A stretch of DNA of 64,000 nucleotides from Holophagales bacterium (GTDB taxonomy: Bacteria; Acidobacteriota; Thermoanaerobaculia; Multivoradales; Multivoraceae). Location of the stretch: assembly GCA_009845425.1 (NCBI GenBank), contig VXZQ01000011.1, positions 62,001 to 126,000 on the forward strand, in the 5' to 3' direction. Position numbers and translations under genes: made by a program. Each line of letters starts with the position of its first letter. The stretch's first letter is position 1. Below, piece after piece: positions 1 to 10,602 of this stretch. Below the pieces are notes generated by a model that saw only the letters and a program-made list of their open reading frames with translations, ran no database searches and was not told where the DNA came from.

Positions 1-799
1 CATTCGCGAAGTACGGGCGGAGCACGATCACCTGGTACGTAGCCTCCAGCATCGACAGCCAGGCCTTCGCCGTGTTGACGGCGACTCCGAGATCCCTGGC
101 GACATCGGCCAGGTTCAGCAACTGAGCGCTCCGGGCGGCGAGCACCCGAAGAAAGCCCTGGTACTGGTTCAGGTCGCCGACATTGCGGACGGTGCGGACA
201 TCCCGTTCGAGATACGTCTGCATGTAGCTCGCGTGCCACAGGAACGGGTCCCGGCCGGGGTTTGCCGCGAGTTCCGGGTAGCCGCCTCGAAGGAAGCTGT
301 GCCAGAGGTCACCGAAAGCAGCGCCAGGCGACGGCCTGCCGTCGGGCCTGCCCTCCCAAGGCAGGGCAAGGCCCGGACGGCCCTCCGCCTCCCGCCTCGA
401 CAGAGGAAAGAGCCGGAGAACCGCAGCGCGGCCTGCCAGCGACTCCGTCACCTTCGCGGCGAGCATCAGATTCTGAGATCCCGTCAAGAGGTACCGGCCG
501 TGCGCGCCGCGGTCCGCGTCGATTCGCTCCCGGATGTAGGGCAACAGGTTCGGAGCGTGCTGCACCTCGTCGAAGATGACCGGCGGACCGTTCATCTCCA
601 GGAAGCCCCGCGGATCCTCGAGAGCGGCCGCCCGCACATCCGGAAGATCCAGCGAGACGTAGCGGTAGCTGGCACCGAAAACGCGCTGAAGCAGCGTCGT
701 CTTGCCGGCCTGTCGCGGACCGGTCAGCACGACCGCCGGGAACTCCGAGGCTGCCCGCTGCACGACGGGCTCCAGGGATCGCTCGATGTATCGCTGCAT
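1..799 (-). CDS. AAA+ ATPase with DUF4143-like C-terminal region, partial
   Basis: The first 266 residues of a gene that runs off the left edge. Residues 27-35 read GPRQAGKTT (Walker A), residues 72-80 PPVIFDEVQ (Walker B), and YLLTGSQN follows near 103-110. After about residue 165 come RGGYPEL and a YLERDVR...NLNQYQ-type segment typical of the DUF4143 half of this family. Complete members are usually near 400 residues, so about a third is missing. They are widespread cytoplasmic ATPases of unclear role, often accessory. The ATG at 799 is chosen because it begins the conserved MQRYIER-like N-terminus; in-frame GTGs at 805 and 811 are alternatives. It has its own well-formed promoter (825-852) overlapped by an inverted repeat, so it is probably transcribed apart from katG upstream. 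Confidence 0.85.
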   Translation of the reverse strand, partial: MQRYIERSLEPVVQRAASEFPAVVLTGPRQAGKTTLLQRVFGASYRYVSLDLPDVRAAALEDPRGFLEMNGPPVIFDEVQHAPNLLPYIRERIDADRGAHGRYLLTGSQNLMLAAKVTESLAGRAAVLRLFPLSRREAEGRPGLALPWEGRPDGRPSPGAAFGDLWHSFLRGGYPELAANPGRDPFLWHASYMQTYLERDVRTVRNVGDLNQYQGFLRVLAARSAQLLNLADVARDLGVAVNTAKAWLSMLEATYQVIVLRPYFAN

Positions 800-806
800 C
801 GGCACG

Positions 807-823
807 GCCACTTCGTAAGTGGC
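807..823. promoter_or_regulatory. Inverted repeat at the 5' end of the ATPase gene, possible operator
   Basis: GCCACTT-CGT-AAGTGGC is a perfect 7-bp inverted repeat with a 3-nt centre. It lies between the -10 hexamer (825-830) and the ATG (799) of the minus-strand ATPase gene, covering the expected transcription start. It could be an operator or a short leader hairpin that affects initiation. Confidence 0.4.
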
Positions 824-824
824 A

Positions 825-852
825 ATTATGCATTTCTACTGCATGATGTCCA
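825..852 (-). promoter_or_regulatory. Sigma70-type promoter of the ATPase gene
   Basis: On the minus strand TGGACA (847-852) and CATAAT (825-830) are separated by 16 bp; each differs by one base from the sigma70 consensus. The predicted start point falls near 817, giving a leader of about 20 nt. In a high-GC background this AT-rich, correctly spaced pair stands out. Confidence 0.5.
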
Positions 853-906
853 CTTAGAGCCGCCTGCGACGGAAGCCGCCGGAAACCCGTTCGAGATGCG
901 CCGGGA

Positions 907-3138
<2,232 letters not shown>

Positions 3139-3159
3139 TCAGCGTCTCTTGCTGACCGC

Positions 3160-3188
3160 TGTATACAAGGATCCGGAGGCGTTGAAAA
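3160..3188 (-). promoter_or_regulatory. Candidate katG promoter
   Basis: Minus-strand TTTTCA (3183-3188) and TATACA (3160-3165) are 17 bp apart in the 92-bp divergent gap upstream of katG. The -10 lies inside the 8-bp palindrome TGTATACA (3160-3167). Each hexamer matches the consensus at four positions, so support is modest. Confidence 0.35.
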
Positions 3189-3206
3189 GTCCCGGCGCGA
3201 TGGAGC

Positions 3207-4799
3207 ATGACAAGCTCGCCGGAGATGACCGAAGCACACCCGCCGGGACCACCCCCGATGCCCCCGGGGTCGCTTGAAGCGTGGGCGCTGGAGACCCCTC
3301 TAGCGACCGCCGTTTCCGACCAGCGGCGCTCCGTCGACTGGGCCACCTGGAACGAACGGGCCAACCGGCTGGCGAACGCCCTGGAGCACGAACTCGGGCT
3401 CGCGGCGGGAAGCCGCGTCGCCGTCCGGCTGCGCAACCGGGTGGAGTGGTTCGAGGTCGGGTCGGCGCTGGCGAAGGTCGGGGCAGCGCCGGTTCCGGTC
3501 GGCACCCGTCTGACCGCCGACGAGGTCGCGTACATCGTCGGCCACAGCGGAGCGCAGCTCTTCGTCACCGACGATCCGGAGACGGCGCAGGCAGCGCCCT
3601 CGTTCCGGGACCACGCCCTCCGCGCGACCATTCTGGTCGGCGGCTCCGCGCCGGGCGGTGTCCTGAGCTTCGAGGAGCTGATCCACACTGGGCGACCGGT
3701 CCCTCGGGTCGCTGGCCCGCCCATCGGCGCCAAGAACATCTCGTACACCTCGGGCACGACCGGCCGCCCGAAAGGCGCCGTCCGCTCCTACACGCCTCAG
3801 CAGTTACAGGCGCTCGGCGCGATCGTCGCGACGATCAACTCGAAGCTCCGGCTCGGCAGCGACGAGAAGCACCTCGTCGTCGCTCCGCTCTACCACGCGG
3901 CGCCGTCGTTCTGCGCGCAGCAGGCGAGCCGCGCCGGCGGTCACCTGGTGCTGCATGAGCGGTTCGACGCCGAAGCGGCGCTCGATGAAATGGGTCGAGG
4001 CGTCACCAGCACGTTCATGGTGCCGACGATGGTGCGCAGGATCCTGGCCCTGCCGGAGGAGCGCCTTCGGACGACCGATCTCTCCTCGCTGCGAGCCCTG
4101 ATCCTCGGCGGCGCCCCCTTCCCCGCCGAGATGCGCGCGCCGGCCCAGGAAGTGCTCGGCGAAGTCCTGTTCGACATGTACGGCTCGACCGAGACAGGTT
4201 TCGCCACGATGCTCGAACCGGCCGATCAGGTGCGCAAGGCAGCATCGGTCGGCCGGCCACTCGACGGCGTCGATGTCCTGCTGCTGGACGAAGAGCATCA
4301 TCCCGTGGCCCAGGGCGAACGGGGCGTGTTCTTCATCAGGAGCCCGATGCAGGTCAACGGCTACCACGCCGACGAGGAAGCGACGGCGGAGAGCGCCCAC
4401 AAGGACTACTTCACCGCCGGCGACGTCGCCTACGAGGACGACGAGGGCTTCCTCTACATCGTCGACAGGATCAAGGACATGATCCTGGTGGGCGGCGCCA
4501 ACATCTACCCGGCGGAGATCGAACAGGTCCTGCGCGCCCATCCGGCCGTGCTTGACGCCGCGGTGTTCGGCATCCCCAACGAAGATCTGGGCGAGGAGAT
4601 CAAGGCGATCGTCGAACTCGCGCCGGGAGAGACCGCGGAGCCCGAGGAGCTGATCGCCCACTGCGGCGAGCGGCTGGCGAAGAACAAGTGGCCCCGGAGC
4701 ATCGACTTCCTGGCCGAGCTGCCGCGCAATCCCACCGGGAAGGTGCTGAAGCGGGAACTACGGGCGCCTTGGTGGGAGGGCCGGGATCGCTCGATCTGA
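3207..4799 (+). CDS. AMP-dependent acyl-CoA synthetase / ligase
   Basis: A 530-aa member of the ANL adenylating superfamily, activating a carboxylic acid (probably a fatty or aromatic acid) to its CoA thioester via an acyl-AMP. Residues 180-190 are the phosphate loop YTSGTTGRPKG; YGSTE, TAGDVAYEDDEGFLYIVDR and the C-terminal catalytic-lysine motif NPTGKVLKREL follow in order. No signal peptide. The true start is uncertain: ATGs at 3207 and 3225 have poorly spaced ribosome-binding sites, and homology begins only near LEAWALETP. Substrate cannot be read from sequence. Convergent with the serine hydrolase gene, 20 bp apart. Confidence 0.9.
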   Translation: MTSSPEMTEAHPPGPPPMPPGSLEAWALETPLATAVSDQRRSVDWATWNERANRLANALEHELGLAAGSRVAVRLRNRVEWFEVGSALAKVGAAPVPVGTRLTADEVAYIVGHSGAQLFVTDDPETAQAAPSFRDHALRATILVGGSAPGGVLSFEELIHTGRPVPRVAGPPIGAKNISYTSGTTGRPKGAVRSYTPQQLQALGAIVATINSKLRLGSDEKHLVVAPLYHAAPSFCAQQASRAGGHLVLHERFDAEAALDEMGRGVTSTFMVPTMVRRILALPEERLRTTDLSSLRALILGGAPFPAEMRAPAQEVLGEVLFDMYGSTETGFATMLEPADQVRKAASVGRPLDGVDVLLLDEEHHPVAQGERGVFFIRSPMQVNGYHADEEATAESAHKDYFTAGDVAYEDDEGFLYIVDRIKDMILVGGANIYPAEIEQVLRAHPAVLDAAVFGIPNEDLGEEIKAIVELAPGETAEPEELIAHCGERLAKNKWPRSIDFLAELPRNPTGKVLKRELRAPWWEGRDRSI

Positions 4800-4819
4800 G
4801 CCCTCTGCCCCGAGCCATC

Positions 4820-6091
4820 TCAGTCGACGATCGCGGCCCTGATGGCGCTCTCGAAGCCTGTGGACACGCCCTTGCTGCCCTGCTGGACCATCAGGACGGC
4901 CGTGATCTCGTTCGCCGGGTCGGTCCAGGACACGGTTCCAAACGCACCGCCCCAGCCGAACGCGCCCTTGCCCCGCGCGCTCTTCGCGGCGACCGGGTCG
5001 AGCACGACGGACACGGCGTAGCCGAATCCCGAGCCGGGCTGCTTGCCTCCCTGTCCGTAGAGCCCACCGACCTGGTTGCTGGACATCCGGACGACCGACT
5101 CCGGGCTCAGCAGACGGTTCCCGAACAGCTCGCCGCCGCCGGCCAGCATCTGCTCGAAGCGAAGAAAGTCCTCGGCAGTGCTGGAGAGCCCACCGGAGGC
5201 CGAGGCGTAGCGGCTCGGCTTGTTCCAGCCCTTCGTCTTGGCATCGAGGCCGTGGATCACGACCCGTCTGGACTCCTTCTCCGGCGGCAGGAAGAAGTGG
5301 GTGTCGGCCATGCCGAGCGGCTCGAAGATCCGCCGGCGAAGGAAGTCGTCGTAGGACTCGCCCGAGACGATCTCGACGATGCGGGCTACGACATCGTGTC
5401 CGATGCGCGGGCTGTAGCCCCACCGCGATCCCGGTTGAAAGTCGAGCGGCATGCGGGCGTACAGCGGCACGCGGCTCGCCAGGGTGTCGTCCGGGCCGAC
5501 GTTCGGCAGCTTCGCGACCGCCGTGCCCAGTCCGTAGCTGCCCAGCCCGGCCGTGTGGGTCAAGAGATCGTGGATCGTGATCGGCCGCTCCGCCGGCACC
5601 AAGCGGTGCTCGGGTGCCTCGCCCGGCGCCACGAACGCGGGAATGACGTCCCTGTCCGCCGGCGCCCTGAGCACGGCGACCTGCATGTCCCCGAACTCGG
5701 GCAGGTACTCCGCGACCTCGTCGGCCGGGTCGAAGAGGCCCTCCTCGACCATCATCATCGCCGCCACTCCGAGCACCGGTTTCGACGAGGAGGCCATCCG
5801 GAAGATCGCATCCTTCTCCATCGGTAGACCGCGCTCGACATCCATCAGGCCGTACGCCTCGAAGTGGACGATCTTCCCGCGCCGGGCTACAGCCGTGACC
5901 GCCCCCTGGATCTCGCCAGCGTCGATGTGGCGCTTGATGACAGCGTCGATCTCCAGCAGACGCTCGCTCGACATGCCCACGTCCTCGGGCGATGCCGCGG
6001 GAATCTCCTGAGCGGGAAGCGCCGTCCAGGCAATGGTCGTTGCGAACAGCGCCAGCAAGGCGTTTCCAAGGCACCTCTTCATTTCACTCAC
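4820..6091 (-). CDS. Secreted serine hydrolase, class C beta-lactamase family
   Basis: 423 aa with a signal peptide (cleavage near ALPAQ, residue 28). The nucleophile motif SxxK is S101-S-S-K104 within FRMASSSKPV, and LLTHTAG is the usual helix motif after it. The tyrosine motif appears as WGYSPRIG, i.e. YSP instead of YSN, so catalytic details may differ. Family members include esterases, D-aminopeptidases and transpeptidase-like enzymes; the substrate is unknown. Third gene of a minus-strand operon: it overlaps the PhyH gene by 8 nt, so it is probably translationally coupled to it and to the MFS transporter. Confidence 0.88.
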   Translation of the reverse strand: MSEMKRCLGNALLALFATTIAWTALPAQEIPAASPEDVGMSSERLLEIDAVIKRHIDAGEIQGAVTAVARRGKIVHFEAYGLMDVERGLPMEKDAIFRMASSSKPVLGVAAMMMVEEGLFDPADEVAEYLPEFGDMQVAVLRAPADRDVIPAFVAPGEAPEHRLVPAERPITIHDLLTHTAGLGSYGLGTAVAKLPNVGPDDTLASRVPLYARMPLDFQPGSRWGYSPRIGHDVVARIVEIVSGESYDDFLRRRIFEPLGMADTHFFLPPEKESRRVVIHGLDAKTKGWNKPSRYASASGGLSSTAEDFLRFEQMLAGGGELFGNRLLSPESVVRMSSNQVGGLYGQGGKQPGSGFGYAVSVVLDPVAAKSARGKGAFGWGGAFGTVSWTDPANEITAVLMVQQGSKGVSTGFESAIRAAIVD

Positions 6092-6692
6092 CCTCCGACG
6101 ACGCCGCCCAATAGAAGTACGAGATCGCCTGGCGCGACCGCCGGCTGCGGTTCGCTTCCGACCAGTGCACCGTCAGCGAGCTGTGAATCGCGGCGTCGCC
6201 CGGCTCGACCTCGACCGCCACCGCCTCCTCGGACTCGGCGCTGAAGCCCTCCAGGCCGACAACACTCGGCAGTTCCCGCCGGTGCGTGCCCCTCGCGTAG
6301 TAGAGACAACCGTTCTCCCGGTCCGCCCGATCGAGGGCGATCCAGATCGTCGCGCCCTTCTGGCGGTGCCCGACCGCATCGAGATGCGGCCTGATCCCCG
6401 AGGTCTCTCCGGGAAGCCGGGCGAACCAGGCGGCCGTCGCGGGTTCGAGGTCGTCGTCCAGCAACGCGGAGATCAGCTCTCTCTGCCTGCCATGCTGGAG
6501 CTGATCCTCGAACCAGGAATCCACCCTGTTCAGGTTCTTGACAACGCCCGGGTACTCCTCGCCTCTCTCAACCTCGCTGAGACAACCTTCGGCGCGCGCA
6601 CGCAACTCTTCCAGCTCCCCGGGCGAAAGAAAACCCCGCAGGACGACATAGCCGTCCCGGTCGAAGTCCCGTTTGAGCTGCTCCAGGCTCAT
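6084..6692 (-). CDS. Phytanoyl-CoA dioxygenase (PhyH) family protein
   Basis: 202 aa, short for the family but with the core double-stranded beta-helix. The Fe(II) triad is visible as H103-x-D105 (RPHLDAVGH) and H176 (TVHWSEANRS), with R187 nearby as the likely 2-oxoglutarate ligand. These oxygenases hydroxylate lipids or small natural products; the substrate is unknown. Middle gene of an overlapping three-gene unit (4-nt ATGA overlap with the MFS gene upstream, 8-nt overlap with the serine hydrolase downstream), suggesting uptake, oxidation and hydrolysis of one compound. Confidence 0.85.
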   Translation of the reverse strand: MSLEQLKRDFDRDGYVVLRGFLSPGELEELRARAEGCLSEVERGEEYPGVVKNLNRVDSWFEDQLQHGRQRELISALLDDDLEPATAAWFARLPGETSGIRPHLDAVGHRQKGATIWIALDRADRENGCLYYARGTHRRELPSVVGLEGFSAESEEAVAVEVEPGDAAIHSSLTVHWSEANRSRRSRQAISYFYWAASSEGE

Positions 6693-8188
6693 CCGCCGCC
6701 GACTCCCGTTGCCTGCGCCGCGCGCCGCGCCTCGAGCACGGTCAGGATCTCCTCATGCCTGCCGGCGTTCAGGCGATACAACATCATGAACAGGATGCCG
6801 ACGCCGTAGATCAGGAGGCAGAGGGGTCCGCTCATCACCAGCAGGCCGGTGAGGGTCCCCGCCGACACTCCTTCCGCCTCCGCGTTCTGGGGGAATTGGA
6901 TCAGTTCCAGCCCGAAGCCTCCGATCAGCCCGCCGAAGCCCTCCGTCGCCTTCATCGCGAACTCCCGAACCGAGAAGATCGTGCCCTCGGCCCGGCTGCC
7001 GGTCCGGAGTTCGTGGTCGTCCGCGATGTCGACCAACTGGGAGTCGACCACGATGGCCATTACCGTCACCAGGGCATAGCCGACGAACAACGGTCCGAAC
7101 AGCAGCGGCAGCAGCAGCGCCGAGTCGTTCCCCGGAAACAGACCCGCCAGGCGCAGGACATGCGGAAAGGCCACCAGGACGGCCGAGACCGCGCTGGTGA
7201 AGATCACCGTCGGCTTCTTGTCGAAGCGACGCGTCATCCAGGCGGCGAGCGGCAGGGCCACGAAGATCCCTGGAATCTTCGCGAAGGCCAGGACCGAGAA
7301 CTGTTCCGTCGACAGGTCGTACACCCAGATCCAGGTGAAGATGTTGACCATGTCCAGCACACCCTGGGCCGCGGCGATGGTCAGCCAGGAGGCAGTCACC
7401 GACACGAAGGATCTGTTTGCGAGCAGTTGCCGCAGCTCTCCGTAGTGGTCGCGGAAGTTGAAGCGCCGGCGCGTGGTCGCGTGCAGGTGGGGAATCTGGT
7501 CGGCCGTCCCGAAGGTACAGACGAGAACGGCGGCCAGCACCACGACGGCGCCGAACCCGGCCAGAATGACGTACCGGCTCGGGTCGAGGAGCCCGTTGCT
7601 GAACGCCGGCGTGGACGGAAAAACAGCGTTCAGGACCAGCAGGCTCAACCCGACCGCGGCGCCCGTGGCGACGACGTTGTACCAACCGAAGACCGAGGTC
7701 CTTTCGTGGTAGTCGTCGGTGAGCTCCGCGCCGAGCGCGTCGCGCGGGATGTTGTGGAAGGACGTAGCGATGCGGAGCAGGACCAGGAAGCACACCTGCC
7801 ACGCGAAGAGGGCGCCCTCGCTCAGGCCGGAAACGGGCTGATAAAGGAAGTAGAACGAGATCGCGATCGGGAGGGCCGACATCAGCATCAGCGGGTGGCG
7901 ACGCCCCCATCGGCTCCGGAAGCGATCGGAGATCGCTCCGACCATCGGATCGGAGACCGCGTCGACGATGCTCGCGATCAGGTAGGCGACGCCGCACAGA
8001 GCCGCCGAGACACCCAGCACCTGGTTGTAGAAGATCAGGGTGGTGAGCCGGCCGGCAACGACCATCCCTTCCTGGAAGCCGCCGGAGGAGAACGCGAGCT
8101 TGGTGCGCAGCGGCACGCGTCGACGCCGATCGGGGCGCCCGCGGCCAGGCGAGTCGGCGGCCGTCTGAGGCTGGATGTCGGCTGTCAT
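6689..8188 (-). CDS. MFS transporter of the glycoside-pentoside-hexuronide (GPH) type
   Basis: 499 aa with about 12 hydrophobic segments. SDPMVGAISDRFRSRWGRRHPLM near the N-terminus is the cytoplasmic loop signature of GPH/MelB-like sodium or proton symporters, and IPRDALGAELTDDYHERTS is typical of the same group. It probably imports a sugar or glycoside across the inner membrane. First gene of the operon with PhyH and a serine hydrolase. The divergent luciferase-like gene starts 54 bp away, so both promoters must lie in that short gap. Confidence 0.9.
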   Translation of the reverse strand: MTADIQPQTAADSPGRGRPDRRRRVPLRTKLAFSSGGFQEGMVVAGRLTTLIFYNQVLGVSAALCGVAYLIASIVDAVSDPMVGAISDRFRSRWGRRHPLMLMSALPIAISFYFLYQPVSGLSEGALFAWQVCFLVLLRIATSFHNIPRDALGAELTDDYHERTSVFGWYNVVATGAAVGLSLLVLNAVFPSTPAFSNGLLDPSRYVILAGFGAVVVLAAVLVCTFGTADQIPHLHATTRRRFNFRDHYGELRQLLANRSFVSVTASWLTIAAAQGVLDMVNIFTWIWVYDLSTEQFSVLAFAKIPGIFVALPLAAWMTRRFDKKPTVIFTSAVSAVLVAFPHVLRLAGLFPGNDSALLLPLLFGPLFVGYALVTVMAIVVDSQLVDIADDHELRTGSRAEGTIFSVREFAMKATEGFGGLIGGFGLELIQFPQNAEAEGVSAGTLTGLLVMSGPLCLLIYGVGILFMMLYRLNAGRHEEILTVLEARRAAQATGVGGG

Positions 8189-8241
8189 CGCGGCGCGTCA
8201 CAAACTTGGAACAGCGTACCACTTGGAGTAACTTACGACCC

Positions 8242-9168
8242 ATGGAGTTTGGCGCCCAACTCAGCAGCTACCGCGTGCCGTGGTCGGAGACCGAGGCCAC
8301 GGTCCAGGCGATCGAGAACGGCACCTGGAGCAGCCTGTGGTTCTCGGATCACTTCCTGCCGCCGGCCGCACCCAACGACGAACACCTGTCGGCCCTCGAG
8401 GTGTGGACCCTGGTCACGGCGGCGGCGGTCGTGACCGAGCGGATACGGCTCGGCACGCTCGCCTGCGGCGTCACCTACCGCAATCCGGCCCTGCTCGCGA
8501 AGATCTGCGCCAGCGTCGACCACATCAGCGGCGGACGCATGGAGCTGGGGATCGGCGCCGCCTGGTTCGAGCGCGAGCACCAGGCCTACGGCTGGGAGTT
8601 CCCCAGCCTGCGCGAGCGCTCCGACCGCCTGGAGGAGGCGGCTCAGCTCATCCGCCTCCTGTTCACCGCGGAAGAGGGCGAGAAGGTCAGCTTCGAGGGG
8701 AGCCACTACAGCCTAGACGAGGCGCCTCTCGTGCCGGGTTCGACCCGGCCGCGTTCCACCCGGACGGCCCACATCCCCATCCTGATCGGCGGCAACGGCG
8801 AGAAGCGGACGCTCCGCACCTGCGCCCGCTACGGCGACATCAGCAACCTGGACTTCTGGCACCCGGCCGGAGTCGATGTCTTCAGGCACAAGCAGAAGGT
8901 CCTCGACCGCCACTGCGAGGACGCCGGACGCGATCCGGCGGAGATCAAGCGAACGGTCGGCCTGCCATTCCGGCTCTTCGCGAACGACGAGGAAGCCGCG
9001 AAGTCACCCGGACAACCCTGGTACTGCTGGGGCACTGCTTCGCACGTTCAGGACCTGCTGCACCAGTACGTCGAAGCCGGCGCCGAGGAGATCGTCCTCT
9101 GCGGCATCGGCAACCGGCCGGAGGCCTGGCAGCAGATCGACGAAGAGATTCTCTCGGCGTTCCGTTGA
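8242..9168 (+). CDS. Luciferase-like (LLM class) flavin/F420-dependent oxidoreductase
   Basis: 308 aa with the bacterial luciferase TIM-barrel pattern: MEFGAQL start, WFSDHFLPP, RIRLGTLACGVTYRNPALLAK, HISGGRMELGIGAAWFEREH and HIPILIGGNGEKRTLRTCARYGD. Such enzymes use reduced FMN or F420; which one is not decided by the sequence. No signal peptide. The ATG at 8242 begins the conserved first strand; a longer reading from 8206 would add 12 unconserved residues. It ends 49 bp before the heme/copper-monooxygenase gene, so the two may be co-transcribed. Confidence 0.87.
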   Translation: MEFGAQLSSYRVPWSETEATVQAIENGTWSSLWFSDHFLPPAAPNDEHLSALEVWTLVTAAAVVTERIRLGTLACGVTYRNPALLAKICASVDHISGGRMELGIGAAWFEREHQAYGWEFPSLRERSDRLEEAAQLIRLLFTAEEGEKVSFEGSHYSLDEAPLVPGSTRPRSTRTAHIPILIGGNGEKRTLRTCARYGDISNLDFWHPAGVDVFRHKQKVLDRHCEDAGRDPAEIKRTVGLPFRLFANDEEAAKSPGQPWYCWGTASHVQDLLHQYVEAGAEEIVLCGIGNRPEAWQQIDEEILSAFR

Positions 9169-9217
9169 GGGCTACAATCGCCGCATCCGCGGACTCTCGC
9201 CGCCCAAGGAGAACCCC

Positions 9218-10570
9218 ATGAAGTCCCGCCTTCCCTTCCTCGTTACCGGCCTCGCGCTCGTCGCGACCCCCGTCCTCGCCGCGCCCCCAGCCAACAACGC
9301 GGTGGACCCCGCGACGGTGACTTGGGCGGACCACATCGCGCCCATCCTCCACGAGAACTGTGCGAGTTGCCACCGGCCCGGCCAGACGGCGCCGATGTCG
9401 CTCCTGACCTACGACGAGACGCGTCCCTGGGCGAAGTCGATTCGCCGGGTCACCAGTGAGCGCACGATGCCACCGTGGTTCGCCAACCCGGATCACGGCG
9501 AGTTCGTGGAGGACCCGAGCCTCACCGACGCCGAGATCGAGACGCTGAACAACTGGGTCGCCGCGGGCGCGCCGGCCGGCGACCTGTCGCAGGCTCCGGA
9601 GCCGCCCACGTTCGATTCCGACTGGAAGCTCGGGGAGCCGGACGTCATCTACACCGCGCCGGAGTTCCACGTCTCAGACGACATCGAGGATCACTACGAG
9701 TGGCTCCAGGTGGACAACCCCGTCGACGAAGAGCGCTGGATCCGCGCCATCGAGATCCATCCCGGGTTCGTCGAAGCGGTACATCACCAGTTGACCTACC
9801 TGGCGCCGCCCGATGCCACGATCGCGGGCGTGCGGAGCACGACCGGCACCCTGGATCTCACCTTCGTCGGCGGCTGGGGTCCGGGCGTCGCGCCGCTCCA
9901 GTTCGCGGAAGGGCACGGAATGCGCATGCCGCCGAACAGCACGCTGTTCTTCCAGATGCACTACCACAAGACCCCGGGCCCGGGTACCGGCGGCACGGAC
10001 CAGACGACGATGGGCCTCTACTTTCACGACGAGAAGCCCGAAAACGTCGTGGAGACGCTGTGGCTGGTCGATCCGACGCTCAACATCCCGGCGGGCGAGA
10101 GCGACTACCACTCCTGGTCGTCGTACACCACCGAACACGAGGCGGTGCTCTTCGACTTCACGCCCCACATGCACCTGCGGGGCAAGTCGATGACGTTCAC
10201 GGCCGAGTACCCGGACGGCCGCACGGAAGTCCTGCTCGACGTGCCGAACTACGACTTCAACTGGCAGCTCACCTACACGCCGACGGCGCCCAGAGTGATC
10301 CCGGCCGGCACGACGATCCGCGTCGACGCGAAGTTCGACAACTCAACCGACAACCTGGCGAACCCCGATCCGACGTCCAACGTGACCTGGGGCGAGGCAA
10401 CGACCGACGAGATGATGGTCGGCTTCATCCACTACACCTTCAGCGACAAGACGCAGCAGACGAACATGCCCACCTTCATCGTGCCCGAGCAGCTCAGGCA
10501 GCAGATGGAGCAGATCCGCGAGTTCCGGCGCAAGCAGCGGGAAGCCAAGGCAGCGGAGACCGGCGGCTAG
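9218..10570 (+). CDS. Secreted fusion of c-type heme motif and copper type II (PHM-like) monooxygenase domain
   Basis: 450 aa. A strong ribosome-binding site (AAGGAG, 9206-9211) precedes the ATG. A signal peptide ends near VLAAPP. One heme c motif C48-A-S-C51-H52 follows in a short cytochrome-like domain with PMSLLTYDETRPWAKSI. The C-terminal part resembles the copper type II ascorbate-dependent monooxygenase fold: VHHQLTY, FFQMHYHK and FDFTPHMHLRGKSM supply candidate copper ligands. The combination suggests an electron-fed periplasmic copper oxygenase of unknown substrate. A paralogue lies at 53226-54806. The short Arg/Lys/Glu-rich tail (after residue 425) is unique to this copy. Confidence 0.82.
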   Translation: MKSRLPFLVTGLALVATPVLAAPPANNAVDPATVTWADHIAPILHENCASCHRPGQTAPMSLLTYDETRPWAKSIRRVTSERTMPPWFANPDHGEFVEDPSLTDAEIETLNNWVAAGAPAGDLSQAPEPPTFDSDWKLGEPDVIYTAPEFHVSDDIEDHYEWLQVDNPVDEERWIRAIEIHPGFVEAVHHQLTYLAPPDATIAGVRSTTGTLDLTFVGGWGPGVAPLQFAEGHGMRMPPNSTLFFQMHYHKTPGPGTGGTDQTTMGLYFHDEKPENVVETLWLVDPTLNIPAGESDYHSWSSYTTEHEAVLFDFTPHMHLRGKSMTFTAEYPDGRTEVLLDVPNYDFNWQLTYTPTAPRVIPAGTTIRVDAKFDNSTDNLANPDPTSNVTWGEATTDEMMVGFIHYTFSDKTQQTNMPTFIVPEQLRQQMEQIREFRRKQREAKAAETGG

Positions 10571-10578
10571 TTCCGGCC

Positions 10579-10599
10579 ACTGGGTGCGCCGGCTTCTGG
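10579..10599 (-). repeat. REP-like element, reduced copy A
   Basis: Minus strand: CAGAA followed by GCCGGC and the tail GCACCCAGT, matching the other copies but lacking one GCCGGCGGGGAC unit, as if deleted between the two GCCGGC arms. It lies in the 32-bp gap between two convergent genes. Confidence 0.5.
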
Positions 10600-10602
10600 A
10601 CC

